Shown here: positions 35,801 through 49,761 of the stretch, in pieces | How the letters are laid out: each line of letters starts with the position of its first letter | Numbering within the stretch: position 1 is the stretch's first letter | Source: Daucus carota subsp. sativus | Taxonomy: Eukaryota; Streptophyta; Magnoliopsida; Apiales; Apiaceae | Direction: 5' to 3' | Assembly (NCBI RefSeq): GCF_001625215.2 | Contig: NC_030384.2 | Coordinates: forward strand, 44,674,390 to 44,738,389 | Length of the DNA stretch: 64,000 nucleotides | Program-made: the position numbers and the translations under genes | The notes under the pieces: generated by a model | What the model was told of the DNA's origin: nothing | The model's database searches: none | What the model saw: the letters and a program-made list of their open reading frames with translations, nothing else

Positions 35801-36941
35801 TTTAACTCAGTTTGATCGTCGGAAGAGAGATAGAGGCAACAACTAGGGTTTCAATTTAAGAACTCCAGGAGTTCCAAGTAAGTTTGGGTCTGATTTTTTA
35901 CTCTTACATATATTCGGGGCGGGTCGACCAAATCGGGTTGAGAGAAATTTTGAAAAGATATATCATAACAATGTAATTTTCTTATTCTTATCTTCATTTA
36001 TTAATTGTTTGTTGTAAAGAACCCACTTTACTAAATAATTTTAACTTAGTTTTCAAATTAAGGTACTTTGAACATAATATTATTTAGAAGATAGGGGAAA
36101 ATATATAATAATAATTTTCTTATTTACATAGAATGAATTGGCTCATATTTAATTGATTGTTTGTCTCAGTTTCGGATATTGGCCCTCGTAATATAATTTT
36201 AATGATTAATATCCTAAATGACAAAATAAAATTTTGGCCTTTTATGGTACTCGGGCGTTTTCACTTTTGTGAGAAAAAATCATGCAAACACAACATGAAC
36301 TAGATAGTGGAAGAAAATAATGGGTATAATAATGTTTTATATTTGTATTATTAAAAGTTGTTATTTTTGAAATGTATAGAAACGACGAGACATCCAAAAA
36401 GCAAACTGTATAGAAATGAATGGGAGGACGGGATGATCAATTTATGTTTCCGACAAAACAGTACATGAAGTTGCTTTTGCAGTCGAACAAAACAATTTTC
36501 ACTACAGCCGCATGCTGGTTGTGCCATTAGCCTGTGAAGAAAGAAACAGGTTCTGACACTGTGGAATCACTACTTAGCTATCCTTCAAAGAAATCACTGA
36601 GACCAGAAGTAATATCCGATAAACAGAGGAAACGTTAAATAAAACGTTTGGTTGTATTAAATAAAACTTCTGTGACTATAACAATTAACAAGTTATCATC
36701 TGTACCCATGCACACCACTTAAAACTACTCACAAGTACATACTGCACTACTGCAGTGCCAAATAGCTCAAATGGACATGGTAAAATTTAATCTGTGCCAC
36801 GCAAAAAGAAAGAAGGTCTGTTTATATTGCATGCGTAGGGAAAACTAGACATAAACTTGTAAGTATACAAAAGCTAAATTAGAAAGAGTTCATAACACTA
36901 GATTGAAAAAAAACATCCTAAAACATTGCCATTTGCACAAG
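35801..36941. other. intergenic; RH35 3' UTR and a Stowaway fragment
   Basis: The 3' part of a Stowaway MITE (agatagtggaagaaa..., gggaggacggga near 36300-36435) resembles the copies at 27001 and 27458 but lacks its left end. The last few hundred bases are probably RH35 3' UTR. Confidence 0.5.
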
Positions 36942-39774
<2,833 letters not shown>

Positions 39775-40639
39775 TGTGTAGAGCAGATGAAAGATGATAG
39801 GAGAGCTCCGATCTGTTGAATACTCTGCGTTTGTGCTTCTTCTTGGACTACTAGCGAGCGCTTCTTAATTCTTAGGTACAGTTTCCGTTTACTATGGCGC
39901 CCAACGGTAGATTATTTGGATTTCATAAATTAAATTATTGCAATATAAATTATATAATGAATTATTATTTATGTTTTTTTTTATCAAACTAGTGAGTTTT
40001 TATTATGTGGCGTATGCCTCGTTTAAATATGTAACTTTAGTATTTGTTTTATAAATGGTTAAAATTAGAATGACCTAATTTAAAATATGTTAGTTTAATA
40101 TATTGAATTTAGTATAGTGTTCTATTAAAATTTTAAGAAAAATATATTTTTATTTATATGAAATAGTCTAAGTTAATGTACAATCTAAATAAGATAATGT
40201 GATAGGTTCTTTTCTAAATTCGATACGATATAATAGCGTGCGTAGATCTGATAATGCATTTGTCAAAATAATTTACGGTTGTTCTTAAATTTTTTAATTT
40301 TTTAATATTTTATATTATTGTCGGGTTAAGTAAGAAAGAGTACATTATTTATTATATGAACTTAGAAGTCGATAGTGATTTTATCAGTAGGACGATTAAT
40401 ATATAATCTCCATAAATAATATTGCCTATTTAATAATATATCTTTTTACCCAATTCATAATATTTATACTACTCTTCTATTAGGTATCATTTGATCCATG
40501 AATTAAGCCTATTATCATTCGCATAATGAATTTTATACCAATTCTTCTAAGAAGGCTTAGTTGAATATACATAGAGTTTTGGTGCACTACAGACTATTAA
40601 ATACAAATGTGAATAAGTGTTTTAAAATTATGGGAAGAT
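39775..40639. other. RH35 5' flank and intergenic DNA
   Basis: RH35 5' UTR and promoter, then AT-rich DNA. Nothing else supported. Confidence 0.45.
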
Positions 40640-40930
40640 TTGTGGGTGTCGAGAATGGACTCTGTGGTGGATCTTGGTGAACTCTAATGGAGAGATGATA
40701 AATTATTGGTTCTTAAATTTGTCTGGAGTTCATATAAATTTTATCGGAAGGTTTTAGTAGGCTTGAGAATGATTCATGTAAATTTTATCGGAAGATTTTA
40801 GTAGGCTTGAGAAAGATTCAATGGAATCGGAAAGGGTGAGATAAAGTATCGGCTCTTGAACTTATTTAGAACCCTTATAAATTCTATCCGAAGATTTTAG
40901 TAGGGTCGAAATGGATTGAGTGGAATTGGA
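40640..40930. repeat. degenerate tandem repeat with a tatcggaag-ttttagtagg core
   Basis: The unit ataaattttatcggaagg plus ttttagtaggcttgagaa occurs at about 40733, 40776 and (more changed, tatccgaagattttagtagg) 40870. The surrounding tcttgaactt/ttcttaaattt words repeat as well, so the longer unit is probably about 130 bp. No coding frame. Confidence 0.65.
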
Positions 40931-41054
40931 AGCGGCTCTCAACACATGATGAGATCTGGGTGTGTGGGTGATAGTGTCTGGGGTGAGCCAAGAAACTGCA
41001 CCATTGTTTATATAATCTGGGAGCCAGCACCGAAGACCTGATCATCGTGGCTGA

Positions 41055-41450
41055 GAGCATCTTCAAGGGTAATCCCTATATTGGTTACTTAAAATATAAT
41101 AAAAAAATGATTACTTAAAATATAAGTAAGCAAAAAGTTGTTTTACTCCAATGGTATTACCTATACCTGTTACCTATAATTTAAAAATTAATATTTATTC
41201 AATATATAAGATAATATATATGAAAAGAGGTAAAGTTGAAGTAAATATATGTTATATTATAGGTAATATTGATGATGTGGCACTATAGGGGTTGGCTTTT
41301 TGCTCCCTCAAATAAGGGGATGAGTTTTCTCTCCCCTAAAATTTTTAGGTGATAGGGAGTTGCGTTGGAGGAATGATTTTTGATCCTAACCCCTAAATCT
41401 TGTCCACCTAGACCAAATATGAGTAAGGAGAGCTTGTATTGGAGTTGCTC
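41055..41450. mobile_element. Tourist-like MITE, diverged
   Basis: Ends gagcatcttcaaggg and attggagttgctc resemble the PIF/Harbinger-type termini of the 24940 copy. The interior has the same ttttactccaatggtatta style. Flanking trinucleotides (TGA, CGA) do not match perfectly, so the call is tentative. Confidence 0.45.
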
Positions 41451-41760
41451 CGATTTAGAAACAGTGCTCCGATTATTTATTTTTCGTGTCTCATCCCAAG
41501 CAAAATTTGTTGATAAGCTCTCTTTAAGTGAGTATACATATACTTTACAAATACATAATCTCACATTAGAACTTACAAGAAATAAATTCAGATGAATTAT
41601 GAGCTAAAACTGCATACATAGCAAGGCTTTTCATAGTAAACCATTTACTCCAAACTGTTGCCTCACACTTGGTGTTTATTCATTTTTGTCATATCAAATT
41701 GCATCATATCAGCTGTCCGCATACCAGGATTTATCTGCTCATTATCATTAAAGACACCAC

Positions 41761-42927
41761 TTAACTCTCAAGCTTATTTTGGAACCAGTAGACTCCTCTG
41801 GCCTTATCACCATCCTCTGCCTCGACATAGAGACATTCCTTAGCCTCTCTCCACATTGCCACGTAAAACGGAGTGGGATCGTAATGATAGTAATCCCCCA
41901 ACACGGGCTTGATCGCCTCAGTTGCCTCCTCAGCATGATAATGTGGGATGCTGGAGATCAAATGGTGAAGCACATGAGTATCAGCTATGTGGTGGAACAC
42001 TTTGTTCAGAATTCCGTAGTCTCTGTCGACTGTGGCCAGAGCTCCTCTCAGCCAGTCCCACTCGGAAGAATCATAATGAGGTAGAGAAAGATGAGTGTGG
42101 TGCAGAAGAGTAATCATCACCAAGAATCCATTGACAACATGTAGAGGAGCTCCGTAGACAAGCATCACCCATGTGAAGCCTTTTACTAAAGCAACCTTGT
42201 ACACCAAATAGCATCCGGCAAGGAAACCAATATCTGATAACAAGATTTGAACTCTCTCACGATCGGAGTAGATGGGACTGTATGGGTCAAAATGGGAAGC
42301 ATGTCGATCGTATGTTCGTCCGGCTATGTTTACGATCAAGTACAAAGGCCATCCTAAGGTGAGGGTGAATGCAATGATAAAAACTCGGCCTACTGGATTG
42401 TTGAAGTAACGGTAATAAGGTCGGATAGTCTGTTTAAATCGAGGAACATGGTTCTCATCGCGATCAAGAGAATTAGTGTTGGCATGGTGACGACGGTGAC
42501 TAATTTTCCAAGAAAAGTAAGGGACGAGGAGGAGAGAATGAAGAACAAATCCAACAGTGTCGTTGAGCCAGTGATAGTCGCTGAAGCCATGGTGGCCGCA
42601 TTCATGGGCAACGACCCATACAGCAAACATGAAACAACCTTGAACATAAACATAAGCCGCCCATACAACGTAAGATAAAGGTTCCGGGAGGAGGTTAATG
42701 TAGTTTGTGGCTGCATAGGAGAGGAGGAAACAAACAGTTAAATCATAAATGAGGTAGGATGATGATCTAAGAAGCGAGCGCTCGAAACAATGGGCTGGAA
42801 TGGCCTTCTTGATGTCTGCAAGCGTGAATGGTGGCTTTTCATGGGGAACTCGTCGGAGTACATTGTCTTTCTCTTCTCCTCCCTTTGGCTCACCGTTCGA
42901 TTCTGGCATTCGACCACCTTTGCCCAT
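41761..42927 (-). CDS. divergent FAD2-family enzyme, acetylenase-like (gene D, partner of C)
   Basis: Single coding exon, 388 residues. Boxes are HECGHH at 108-113, HRRHH at 144-148 and HVLHH at 318-322, as in gene C. From NNPxGRVF (about residue 176) to near the end, C and D differ at only a few residues. Before that they differ at many (for example SLLRSSSYLIYDLTVCFLLS against SLIRSFAYLVYDLAVCFLLY). The tail is WFQNKL plus ES, so an intact FQNKL ER-retrieval-like motif is followed by two extra residues. No 5'UTR intron is evident. A TATA box (ctatatac type) lies about 85 bp before the ATG (43009-43015). I see no GGCGGGC heptamer here. Probably ER-located; reaction unknown, with an acetylenase-like step the best guess. 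Confidence 0.93.
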   Translation of the reverse strand: MGKGGRMPESNGEPKGGEEKDNVLRRVPHEKPPFTLADIKKAIPAHCFERSLLRSSSYLIYDLTVCFLLSYAATNYINLLPEPLSYVVWAAYVYVQGCFMFAVWVVAHECGHHGFSDYHWLNDTVGFVLHSLLLVPYFSWKISHRRHHANTNSLDRDENHVPRFKQTIRPYYRYFNNPVGRVFIIAFTLTLGWPLYLIVNIAGRTYDRHASHFDPYSPIYSDRERVQILLSDIGFLAGCYLVYKVALVKGFTWVMLVYGAPLHVVNGFLVMITLLHHTHLSLPHYDSSEWDWLRGALATVDRDYGILNKVFHHIADTHVLHHLISSIPHYHAEEATEAIKPVLGDYYHYDPTPFYVAMWREAKECLYVEAEDGDKARGVYWFQNKLES

Positions 42928-44418
42928 TGTCTAATTAGAGTTCGCAAATGTGACCAAAACTTCAAAAGAGAATATAACTGGACTAGCTTGATCAGGCTAC
43001 ATTTCGTGTATATAAGAACATAAATTATGCGCATCTACATGTTTTTAAATCTCAGATACTTTTGGAGATGTTAATGGGACAAACTAAAGAAGACAGAAAA
43101 ATTCAATATGCCATCATAGTATTCATCAATCATGGACAAACAAAATCTCAAAACATAGTATGGACAAGTAGTAGAATATATATTAATATAATACTTAGAC
43201 TCACGCTTAGGTGAGGACATCTCTCGTGTGGAAATAGTTGTGCTGTAGTTTATAGTCTGGGGAACAAGAACAATTTCCGCAAAAGACGTGGGACAACTAT
43301 AACACAACAAGAACGAATTAGTTTATACATGAAAATTTCAGCACAGGTGGATCATAGGAAGTTATCGACAAAGACTCAGATTATTAGTCTTTCATCTATT
43401 CACAATCCACAGATAACATTGAGAAGTAAGGTATATACTGGGATCTGTGGTTGAAATATGTGTTTAAGTGTTTCTACTGCTCTGTTTTATTCGGCCGAAG
43501 TCATCGAAAACGTTAGACTAGGGTGCATGCGGCCACCGTCTTGATTGAAGCTTGGATTTGTCGATTTAACCGTATATATGTCTCGTCCATACATAACTAG
43601 ACTACGTTTATTCCTAGTTTATCAAGTAATATTCTCCGCCTGTGTTGCCTGGAAGTGAAAAGGTTAGTGCAGAAGGCGAGAAGGGTACAGAATCATTTTT
43701 ATTATTATACATGTAAAACCTGCTTAAAGACATGTGATTATGTGATCCAGATAAAAGATTCGGGTATATACTTCTCATATTAGGTTAAAGATCTGCATTA
43801 GGTTTTTAAATTTATCTCCTTGTACATGCAAATAGAACCAGCATATAATGTTTAACATGCTAATGAAACTGGCAATTGATTAATGATAGGAGAGATGATT
43901 AAGGCTCAGTTCTGTCGAAACACAAGTAGAGGGCATCTAATCATCTCGTGAGACTTATCCCTAACATCCTCATTATACGATGCAGGGTCTCATAGATCTT
44001 GATCTTATGAGAGAGACAAAATGTTTGATCCCAAACACATAACACAGAAACGGAATCCTAGTTTAAGTGACGATAGCTTGATTACAAAGTTTTGGTTAAC
44101 AAGATGAATTTTGATGTTTGTGACTTTGTGTTCACTACGAAAGTATTCAATTCATTACTGATTTGGAACTATAGACAGTGTAACTTAAATCAAATAAGCA
44201 AATATACATTCGAAGATGAGAGTTTTATTAATCATGATTAACGGAGTCTAACCGCCAATATAATCTCATACAAGCGGCTCAGATGTTAATCTGGCAGTTC
44301 AAAGGATACAAACCAATGATATTAATTGATTTGTATCTTAAAAACAGATACATGATACATCAAAAACTACTTGAATGATCATGAAGCACAGTCTATATCT
44401 TCTGTTTCAGTCATCGCT
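42928..44418. other. intergenic between FAD2-family genes D and E
   Basis: It holds the gene D promoter and 5' UTR (TATA at about 43009-43015 on the minus strand) and the gene E 3' flank. No other gene. Its sequence does not align by eye with the B-C interval. Confidence 0.5.
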
Positions 44419-45570
44419 TCAGAACTTGCTTCTGTACCAGTAGACTCCCTTAGTCTCGCCTTCATCTTTCTCCACGTAAATGCATTCCTTCATTTCCCTG
44501 TACATTGCTTTAAGGATCGGAGTTCCATCATACTGATAGTACTCTCCCAAAATCGGCTTCATTGCTTCTGTGGCTTCCAGTCCGTGATAATGGGGAATCA
44601 TGGAGAAAATGTGGTGACAGACATGAGCATTGCATACGTTGTGGAACACCTTGTTCAGGATTCCGTAATCTCTGTCCACGGTGCAAAGAGCTCCTCTCAA
44701 CCAGTCCCACTCGGTGGAGTCATAGTATGGCAGTGATGGGTGAGTGTGGTTCAATATGGTGATGAGCACGAACCAGCCATTAACAACGAGCAATGGGCCT
44801 CCATAGACACAGAACACCCATGCAAATCCCTTGGCCAACACGAGTTGGTATAGTCCGTAAATAACAGCGAGAATAGCAATATCAGAGATAATGATTTCCT
44901 TGCGCTCACGGTCCGAGTAGAGTGGGCTGTGAGGATCGTAGTGGGAAGTCCACCTCTCGTATTTGTGTCCGGACACATTGAACATCAAGTACAATGGAAA
45001 ACCAATGAGAAGTGTGGTGAGCCACACAAGGACTCGGCCAGGTGGGTTGTTAAGCAACTTGTAATAGTTACGGATATTGGACTTGAATCTGGGGACATAA
45101 ACCTCGTCATTTTCAAGGGACTGAGTGTTTGCATGGTGACGACGGTGACTAATTTTCCAGGAGAAGTATGGAACCAAAAGAGAAGAGTGGACAACGAGGC
45201 CAACAAGGTCATTGATCCAGTTGTAATTACTGAAAGCATCGTGGTCGCACTCGTGCCCAACGACCCAAGCGCCGGTGAGGACACAGCCTTGAACGGCAAT
45301 GTAAGCAGCCCAAGCCACGTAATTAAGAGGGCTGGGAAGATACTGGTCAATGTAGTTGGTGGCCACATAGTAAAGAGCGTAGGCCATGAGGAGATCCTGA
45401 ATAAGGTAGCGGAAAGAGGTGACCAGAGACTTCTCGAAGCAATGAGCTGGGATTGCTTTCTTCAAGTCTCCAATTGTGAATGGAGGCTTCTCATGTGGAG
45501 CGCGCTTCAGCGCTTCTGCTGCAGTCTTCTTCCCGCTTGGGGGATCCGACATTCGTCCACCACCACCCAT
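44419..45570 (-). CDS. divergent FAD2-family enzyme with HECDHD first histidine box (gene E, partner of B)
   Basis: Single coding exon, 383 residues, identical to gene B except Ser381 for Asn381 (C-terminus YRSKF). It carries the same HECDHD box 1 (106-111), HRRHH (142-146) and CNAHVCHH box 3. In the first 265 bases of the two reading frames I count about 11 differences, all silent. So this is an older duplicate held constant by selection or by conversion of coding sequence, and not a recent assembly or array copy. UTRs and 3' flanks are unlike those of B. The C-terminal motif fits FAD2-style ER retrieval. Function is as for gene B: an FAD2-type lipid-modifying enzyme with unknown specificity. 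Confidence 0.93.
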   Translation of the reverse strand: MGGGGRMSDPPSGKKTAAEALKRAPHEKPPFTIGDLKKAIPAHCFEKSLVTSFRYLIQDLLMAYALYYVATNYIDQYLPSPLNYVAWAAYIAVQGCVLTGAWVVGHECDHDAFSNYNWINDLVGLVVHSSLLVPYFSWKISHRRHHANTQSLENDEVYVPRFKSNIRNYYKLLNNPPGRVLVWLTTLLIGFPLYLMFNVSGHKYERWTSHYDPHSPLYSDRERKEIIISDIAILAVIYGLYQLVLAKGFAWVFCVYGGPLLVVNGWFVLITILNHTHPSLPYYDSTEWDWLRGALCTVDRDYGILNKVFHNVCNAHVCHHIFSMIPHYHGLEATEAMKPILGEYYQYDGTPILKAMYREMKECIYVEKDEGETKGVYWYRSKF

Positions 45571-45662
45571 TTTTTAAGTAGTAATCTAGGTATCTTTCTC
45601 CTCCCCTTAACTCTGCTACTTAGTGTTGGTTCTTATTATACTTTGGCTTCCCTGGAGCTGAG

Positions 45663-45769
45663 TATATATAGGAATAAATAAGCAGGGTAAAAACTAACAA
45701 GTATCTAAGCTAGTAGTAAAACAAACTGAGTAGGATACTATGATGTCACTGATACATGAAGCGCCCGCC
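45663..45769 (-). promoter_or_regulatory. gene E promoter: TATA box and GGCGGGC motif
   Basis: On the minus strand a TATA box (tatatata, 45670-45663) lies about 95 bp before the ATG. ggcgggc (gcccgcc on the plus strand, 45763-45769) is about 93 bp further upstream. The TATA context ctatatatactc is the same as in gene B although the rest of the two upstream regions differs. Confidence 0.5.
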
Positions 45770-47284
45770 TCTCGCGTGTAAATATTGACTTTACTGATTA
45801 ATGTTTGTGTTGTTTGAAACGATTCCAAGTCCTTAAGGACTGCTGCTACATTTCTCCCGGTCCAGATAGGCAGGCGCAGAGGTTTGCTACGTTTTCTAAG
45901 ATCCAGAATTCAGAGGTTTGTTTGTTTTGGTCTCTAGTAATACCATTGTTTTAAACCATCGTTGTCGGTTTCTTCCAAGATTGTCTTTTTCTTGCTGTCC
46001 CCGATGATTTTAAGGTGGGGGAATAAAGATATATTCCATGGACTAGGAGGCCGAAATATCCTATTACAATGCACAATATTACACTGAGGTGCCTATATTT
46101 GTTTGGTTAGAAAATATTTCAGCATGATGTTAACGTGTATGTTCAACCTTCAGGTTGAAATGTTTCTTAAGTTTATCGCTTATCGACAAATGAATTTAAC
46201 CTCTATACTCGCTTATGTTGTAGATATCGGATTACAGGCATATTCCATTGTTTTCACTGTGCCAATCTTCTTCTTCCTAAAAAACATACCGATGAATATT
46301 AGAATATCAGATACTGAAATACCGAATTTTAATTAGCATAATCTTATTTAAAAAATGTTAACTATTCAAAAAGTATTCTCAAACCTAGTTGCACACAGTA
46401 ATAATGAGATTTCTCTTATTCAAATAAATCATCCAATTAAATTTAATCGTCTTTCTATCACCTTATTTAAAAAGAAAATTATAGAATATATAATATTATT
46501 CTTTTTTTATTGTGGGCTAAGTTAGAAAAATTAGAGAATCTGTGGTCGGGATATGGTCAAAACAATCCCACTTGAGGTCTTGAAGGCTCAGTCCATAACA
46601 AGTGCACACACAACACAGTCCAAAGTCATTATAAATTACAAATTCGTATCACGTGCAAGTTCTATTTTATACGAGTAGTCATAATAAACTACTCACAAGT
46701 GCGTGCTGTGGCGTGCTTATGTTTAAATAATTCTTTCATTTTACATTTTAAATTCTTTTATCTCGCACAAAATAATTGGACAACCAATATTTTAATATCT
46801 TATAAATTGTAAAGCAAAGATTGAAATCAGTGGTCGATACTGAAGCAACTAAGCGAGTGATAAGCCGCCTATAATGACCAGAAACTTGTGTATGCAGCCA
46901 TTCATCATGAGTCATGAGGGTCAAGTGTTAAGAACTTGAGATGTAACATTCTGCTTGTGTCAAAAACGGCATGCTCAACATTATATTAGCTCAACGTGGA
47001 GGGGCCGAAAGTAAAACAAAGTTATAAGATTTATATAGCCTGCCAAAGTTGAGTCACTTCCGACTCAATAAAATATTTCAAAGATAAAAGTGATTCTTTA
47101 AATCTGAAATTAAATGAGTAATATCAAACAATTATAATAATAATAATAATAAAATAATAATTAATATTGTGTGTCAGCATTCTCATTATATCATTAAATT
47201 AAATTTTATTAAGAAACTGATTATAGATATTAAATAAATTTAATACTATGGGTATCTACATGCGGTATCTTCTAAAAATAAACT
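45770..47284. other. intergenic between divergent genes E and F
   Basis: AT-rich DNA with a short (aat)n run near 47140. No gene seen. Confidence 0.5.
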
Positions 47285-47475
47285 CCCGAAGGGAGCAGAA
47301 TTTGTGATTATACCTCCTTGATTAGAGCCTGTCACGCTTAAGTGCGGTTTACCTTGGTTCACGTAGTTTGCAGGCTATTGCGTGAGTTCGTGAGTTTACC
47401 GGTGCGCACCCGAAAGATAGCGGTGGCGGGTTCCTACGTTATAAAAAAAAGGAAAAAAAAAGAAGAAAAGACTTC
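47285..47475 (+). mobile_element. 5'-truncated SINE
   Basis: The segment gattagagcctgtcacgctt, continuing with gcggtttaccttggttcacg and gtgcgcacccgaaag and ending in an A-rich tail (aaaaaaaagg...), has the form of the 3' half of a widespread plant SINE type as I remember it. The tRNA-like A and B boxes expected at the 5' end are not visible. Target duplications were not established. Confidence 0.5.
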
Positions 47476-47959
47476 TGACTATACCCATGTTCCGCGTAGA
47501 AAACGAGCTATTTATAAATAAACATAATGCAGATTAAAATATAATTTTTATGTCTCAAAATAATGTTATTTTGTTTTTCTATATTTTGAGATAAAAAAAA
47601 TATTTCTATACTTTAGTTTCTTATAAAATTTTAATATTTTTTTATTTTAAAAAATAATATAAAAATATAATTTTCATCTCAAATTTTATGGAAAAAAATA
47701 AAACGACATTAATTTAGGTACCATGATTATAAGCGGGCAGTAAATGATGGGCTGCAACGCAACGCCCGTGGAAGAGAGAAAAAAAAAAACAGGTCCACAA
47801 TTTTGTACTACGTGCTTAAAAAATCGTCAAATGGGCGGCCCCACAGATCGGCACGTATACCGAGGATGACAGAAGTGTTTAAACTTAAATACACCTCAAC
47901 CCATCTCAAATATCAGTTGCAAAGGCCAGCAGTTTTTCAAGACTCTGCATTCTATCTCT

Positions 47960-49749
47960 TTCCGCCCAGAGAGATTGAGAGAGAGAGAGAGCCCAACCTC
48001 TTCTTTTATCTTCTCTTCTGCCAAGGTACCTTCTGAGTTTCTTTATCTCTCTGTATGCATATGTCAGATCTAGGTGTGTACATCACGGGTTTTTCTTAGC
48101 TTTAGATTATTGTGCAACTGTGTATGCGATTTTATCTGTTTTATCTATAGAGCTTGGGTCTTTTTTCTCATTAAGGGTTTCTGATTGAAGGTAATGGCTT
48201 GTTTGATGCGGGTTCATTCTCTATTTGATGTTTCTGACTAATTCTACATTTTTTATATGTGTTGGAAAGGTTTTTGGTTTAATTCTTATTTGTGTATAAT
48301 TTTTCTTGTACATTATGTGTTTGTGGCAACAAGATTGAATGTTTATCGGATTGAATTCAATGTGAAAGATGTGAGTTTGATTTTGTTAACTTGTTTTGTC
48401 AGTGTTCAGAGAGGGAGGGAGGGAGAGTCGGAGAGAGAGAGGGATGGAGGGAGGGAGAGGGGGGAGAGAGAGAGAGAGATTTTGGAAACAATCTCAGAGA
48501 GAGTCCTCACTGGTTTTTATCATCACATAATCACATCTCAGATCCTCAATTAGTCTTTAAGATCATATATTAGGGGCATATATAGTATTAATAAGGTTGT
48601 TTAGTGAGATAGGACCGGGAGCAATATTGTCATGTAATCATGTTAGACAATGAAAGAAGGAACTCACCGGCCCTCCTTCATATACGCTACACACCAGAGG
48701 ACTGGTGGGGACTCCCCACTAAATTCTTAAAGTGCACTACTGGAGTAATAAATTTGTATAAATTGTCTATTCATGTCCTGTGTCGAAGTCCATCTGATAA
48801 CAACTTGTGATAAATGATTGACATAGGCCTAGATTTTGCTGAAGTTATAAACTTTTTTCGTGAATATTTGAACTTAATACATTTTAGCTTGAAGAAAACT
48901 TTGTGTAGGTTGATCCCATTTCATTTTGCTATTTTTCTCATGGATCTTTAAAAAAAAAAAATTCCTAGTTATGGTTCTTCCGGGTTAAATTTTGCTCAAA
49001 TTACTTTTTTAGCCTGAACCTGTAATATTTGATGATTTTTTGCATTTGTTTATCTTTATTTTCTCCCCTCTTTTCGCTAAGCCTCTGCCCAGATACACTC
49101 AATATGACCATTCCGAATAGTAAAATTGTCATACTGCCAAAAAGTTCTGAACAATGTAACAGAAATGTAAAGACTGTATATATCGATGTTGTACGATTGT
49201 CTTTATGTTTTGTTTTAAATGATTACTTGTTTTTCCTTCTTCATGCTTCATTTTTTGCTGTAAAAATAGGATCTCTATTGCATGAGAAACATGTCATCAG
49301 TTCTAATTCTAATTAGAAGTCAACATGTAATTTTCGTAAATAGTTGTGAATGCCTGTCAATGTCCTCACTCAAAAGTCAAAATTACTGTCTACCATGCCT
49401 TGTTAGTTTTGGGCTGTATTTTAGGAGTAAACAAACCTCTCATGCGAACTACATGTGCTATGCCATGGTCTTCTGCAATTCTTGCTCAATACTGACCTTT
49501 GGGTGTATAATCAGTGCTTATGACTATCCTTGCCAGTCAGTGATAAAGTTGCTAAATGCCATTACTTTCTTGTTCAGTTCACTGATGATTTTTCATCACA
49601 TAAAAAAACTTCTACTGCTGGTTTTTCTTTTAATATGTGCTTGAAACAGAGACATTGTGAGACTGTAAGATGTTTTCCTATGTTCTTGAGTGTTCTTGAA
49701 TTAACAATTATCATTTAGTTGTGCTAACCATTACACTATGTTCTTCCAG
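47960..49749 (+). other. 5'UTR exon and 1.7 kb leader intron of FAD2 (gene F)
   Basis: A CT- and GA-rich leader exon (about 47960-48025, containing gagagagagagag) ends at aag/gtacct. The intron runs from 48026 to an acceptor ttcttccag at 49749, 12 bases before the ATG. A single long intron in the 5' UTR is a known trait of constitutive FAD2 genes and often enhances expression. A dense GA/GGGA microsatellite (about 48408-48480) lies within it. The other FAD2-family genes here lack a long leader intron. Confidence 0.8.
48408..48480. repeat. GA-rich microsatellite in the FAD2 leader intron
   Basis: Runs of gagaga and gggagg units. GAGA tracts are binding sites for plant BPC/GAGA-binding factors, so a regulatory role is possible but not shown. 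Confidence 0.8.
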
Positions 49750-49761
49750 GACTATTGAAAG

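Noticed and set aside
47340-47450. tRNA gene suggested by ggtttacc and gggttcctac words
   Set aside because: No cloverleaf can be formed. The order of words and the A-rich tail fit the 3' half of a SINE.
48391-48573. Arg/Glu-rich open frame in the FAD2 leader intron
   Set aside because: It is a translation of the GA microsatellite and lies inside a well-bordered intron.
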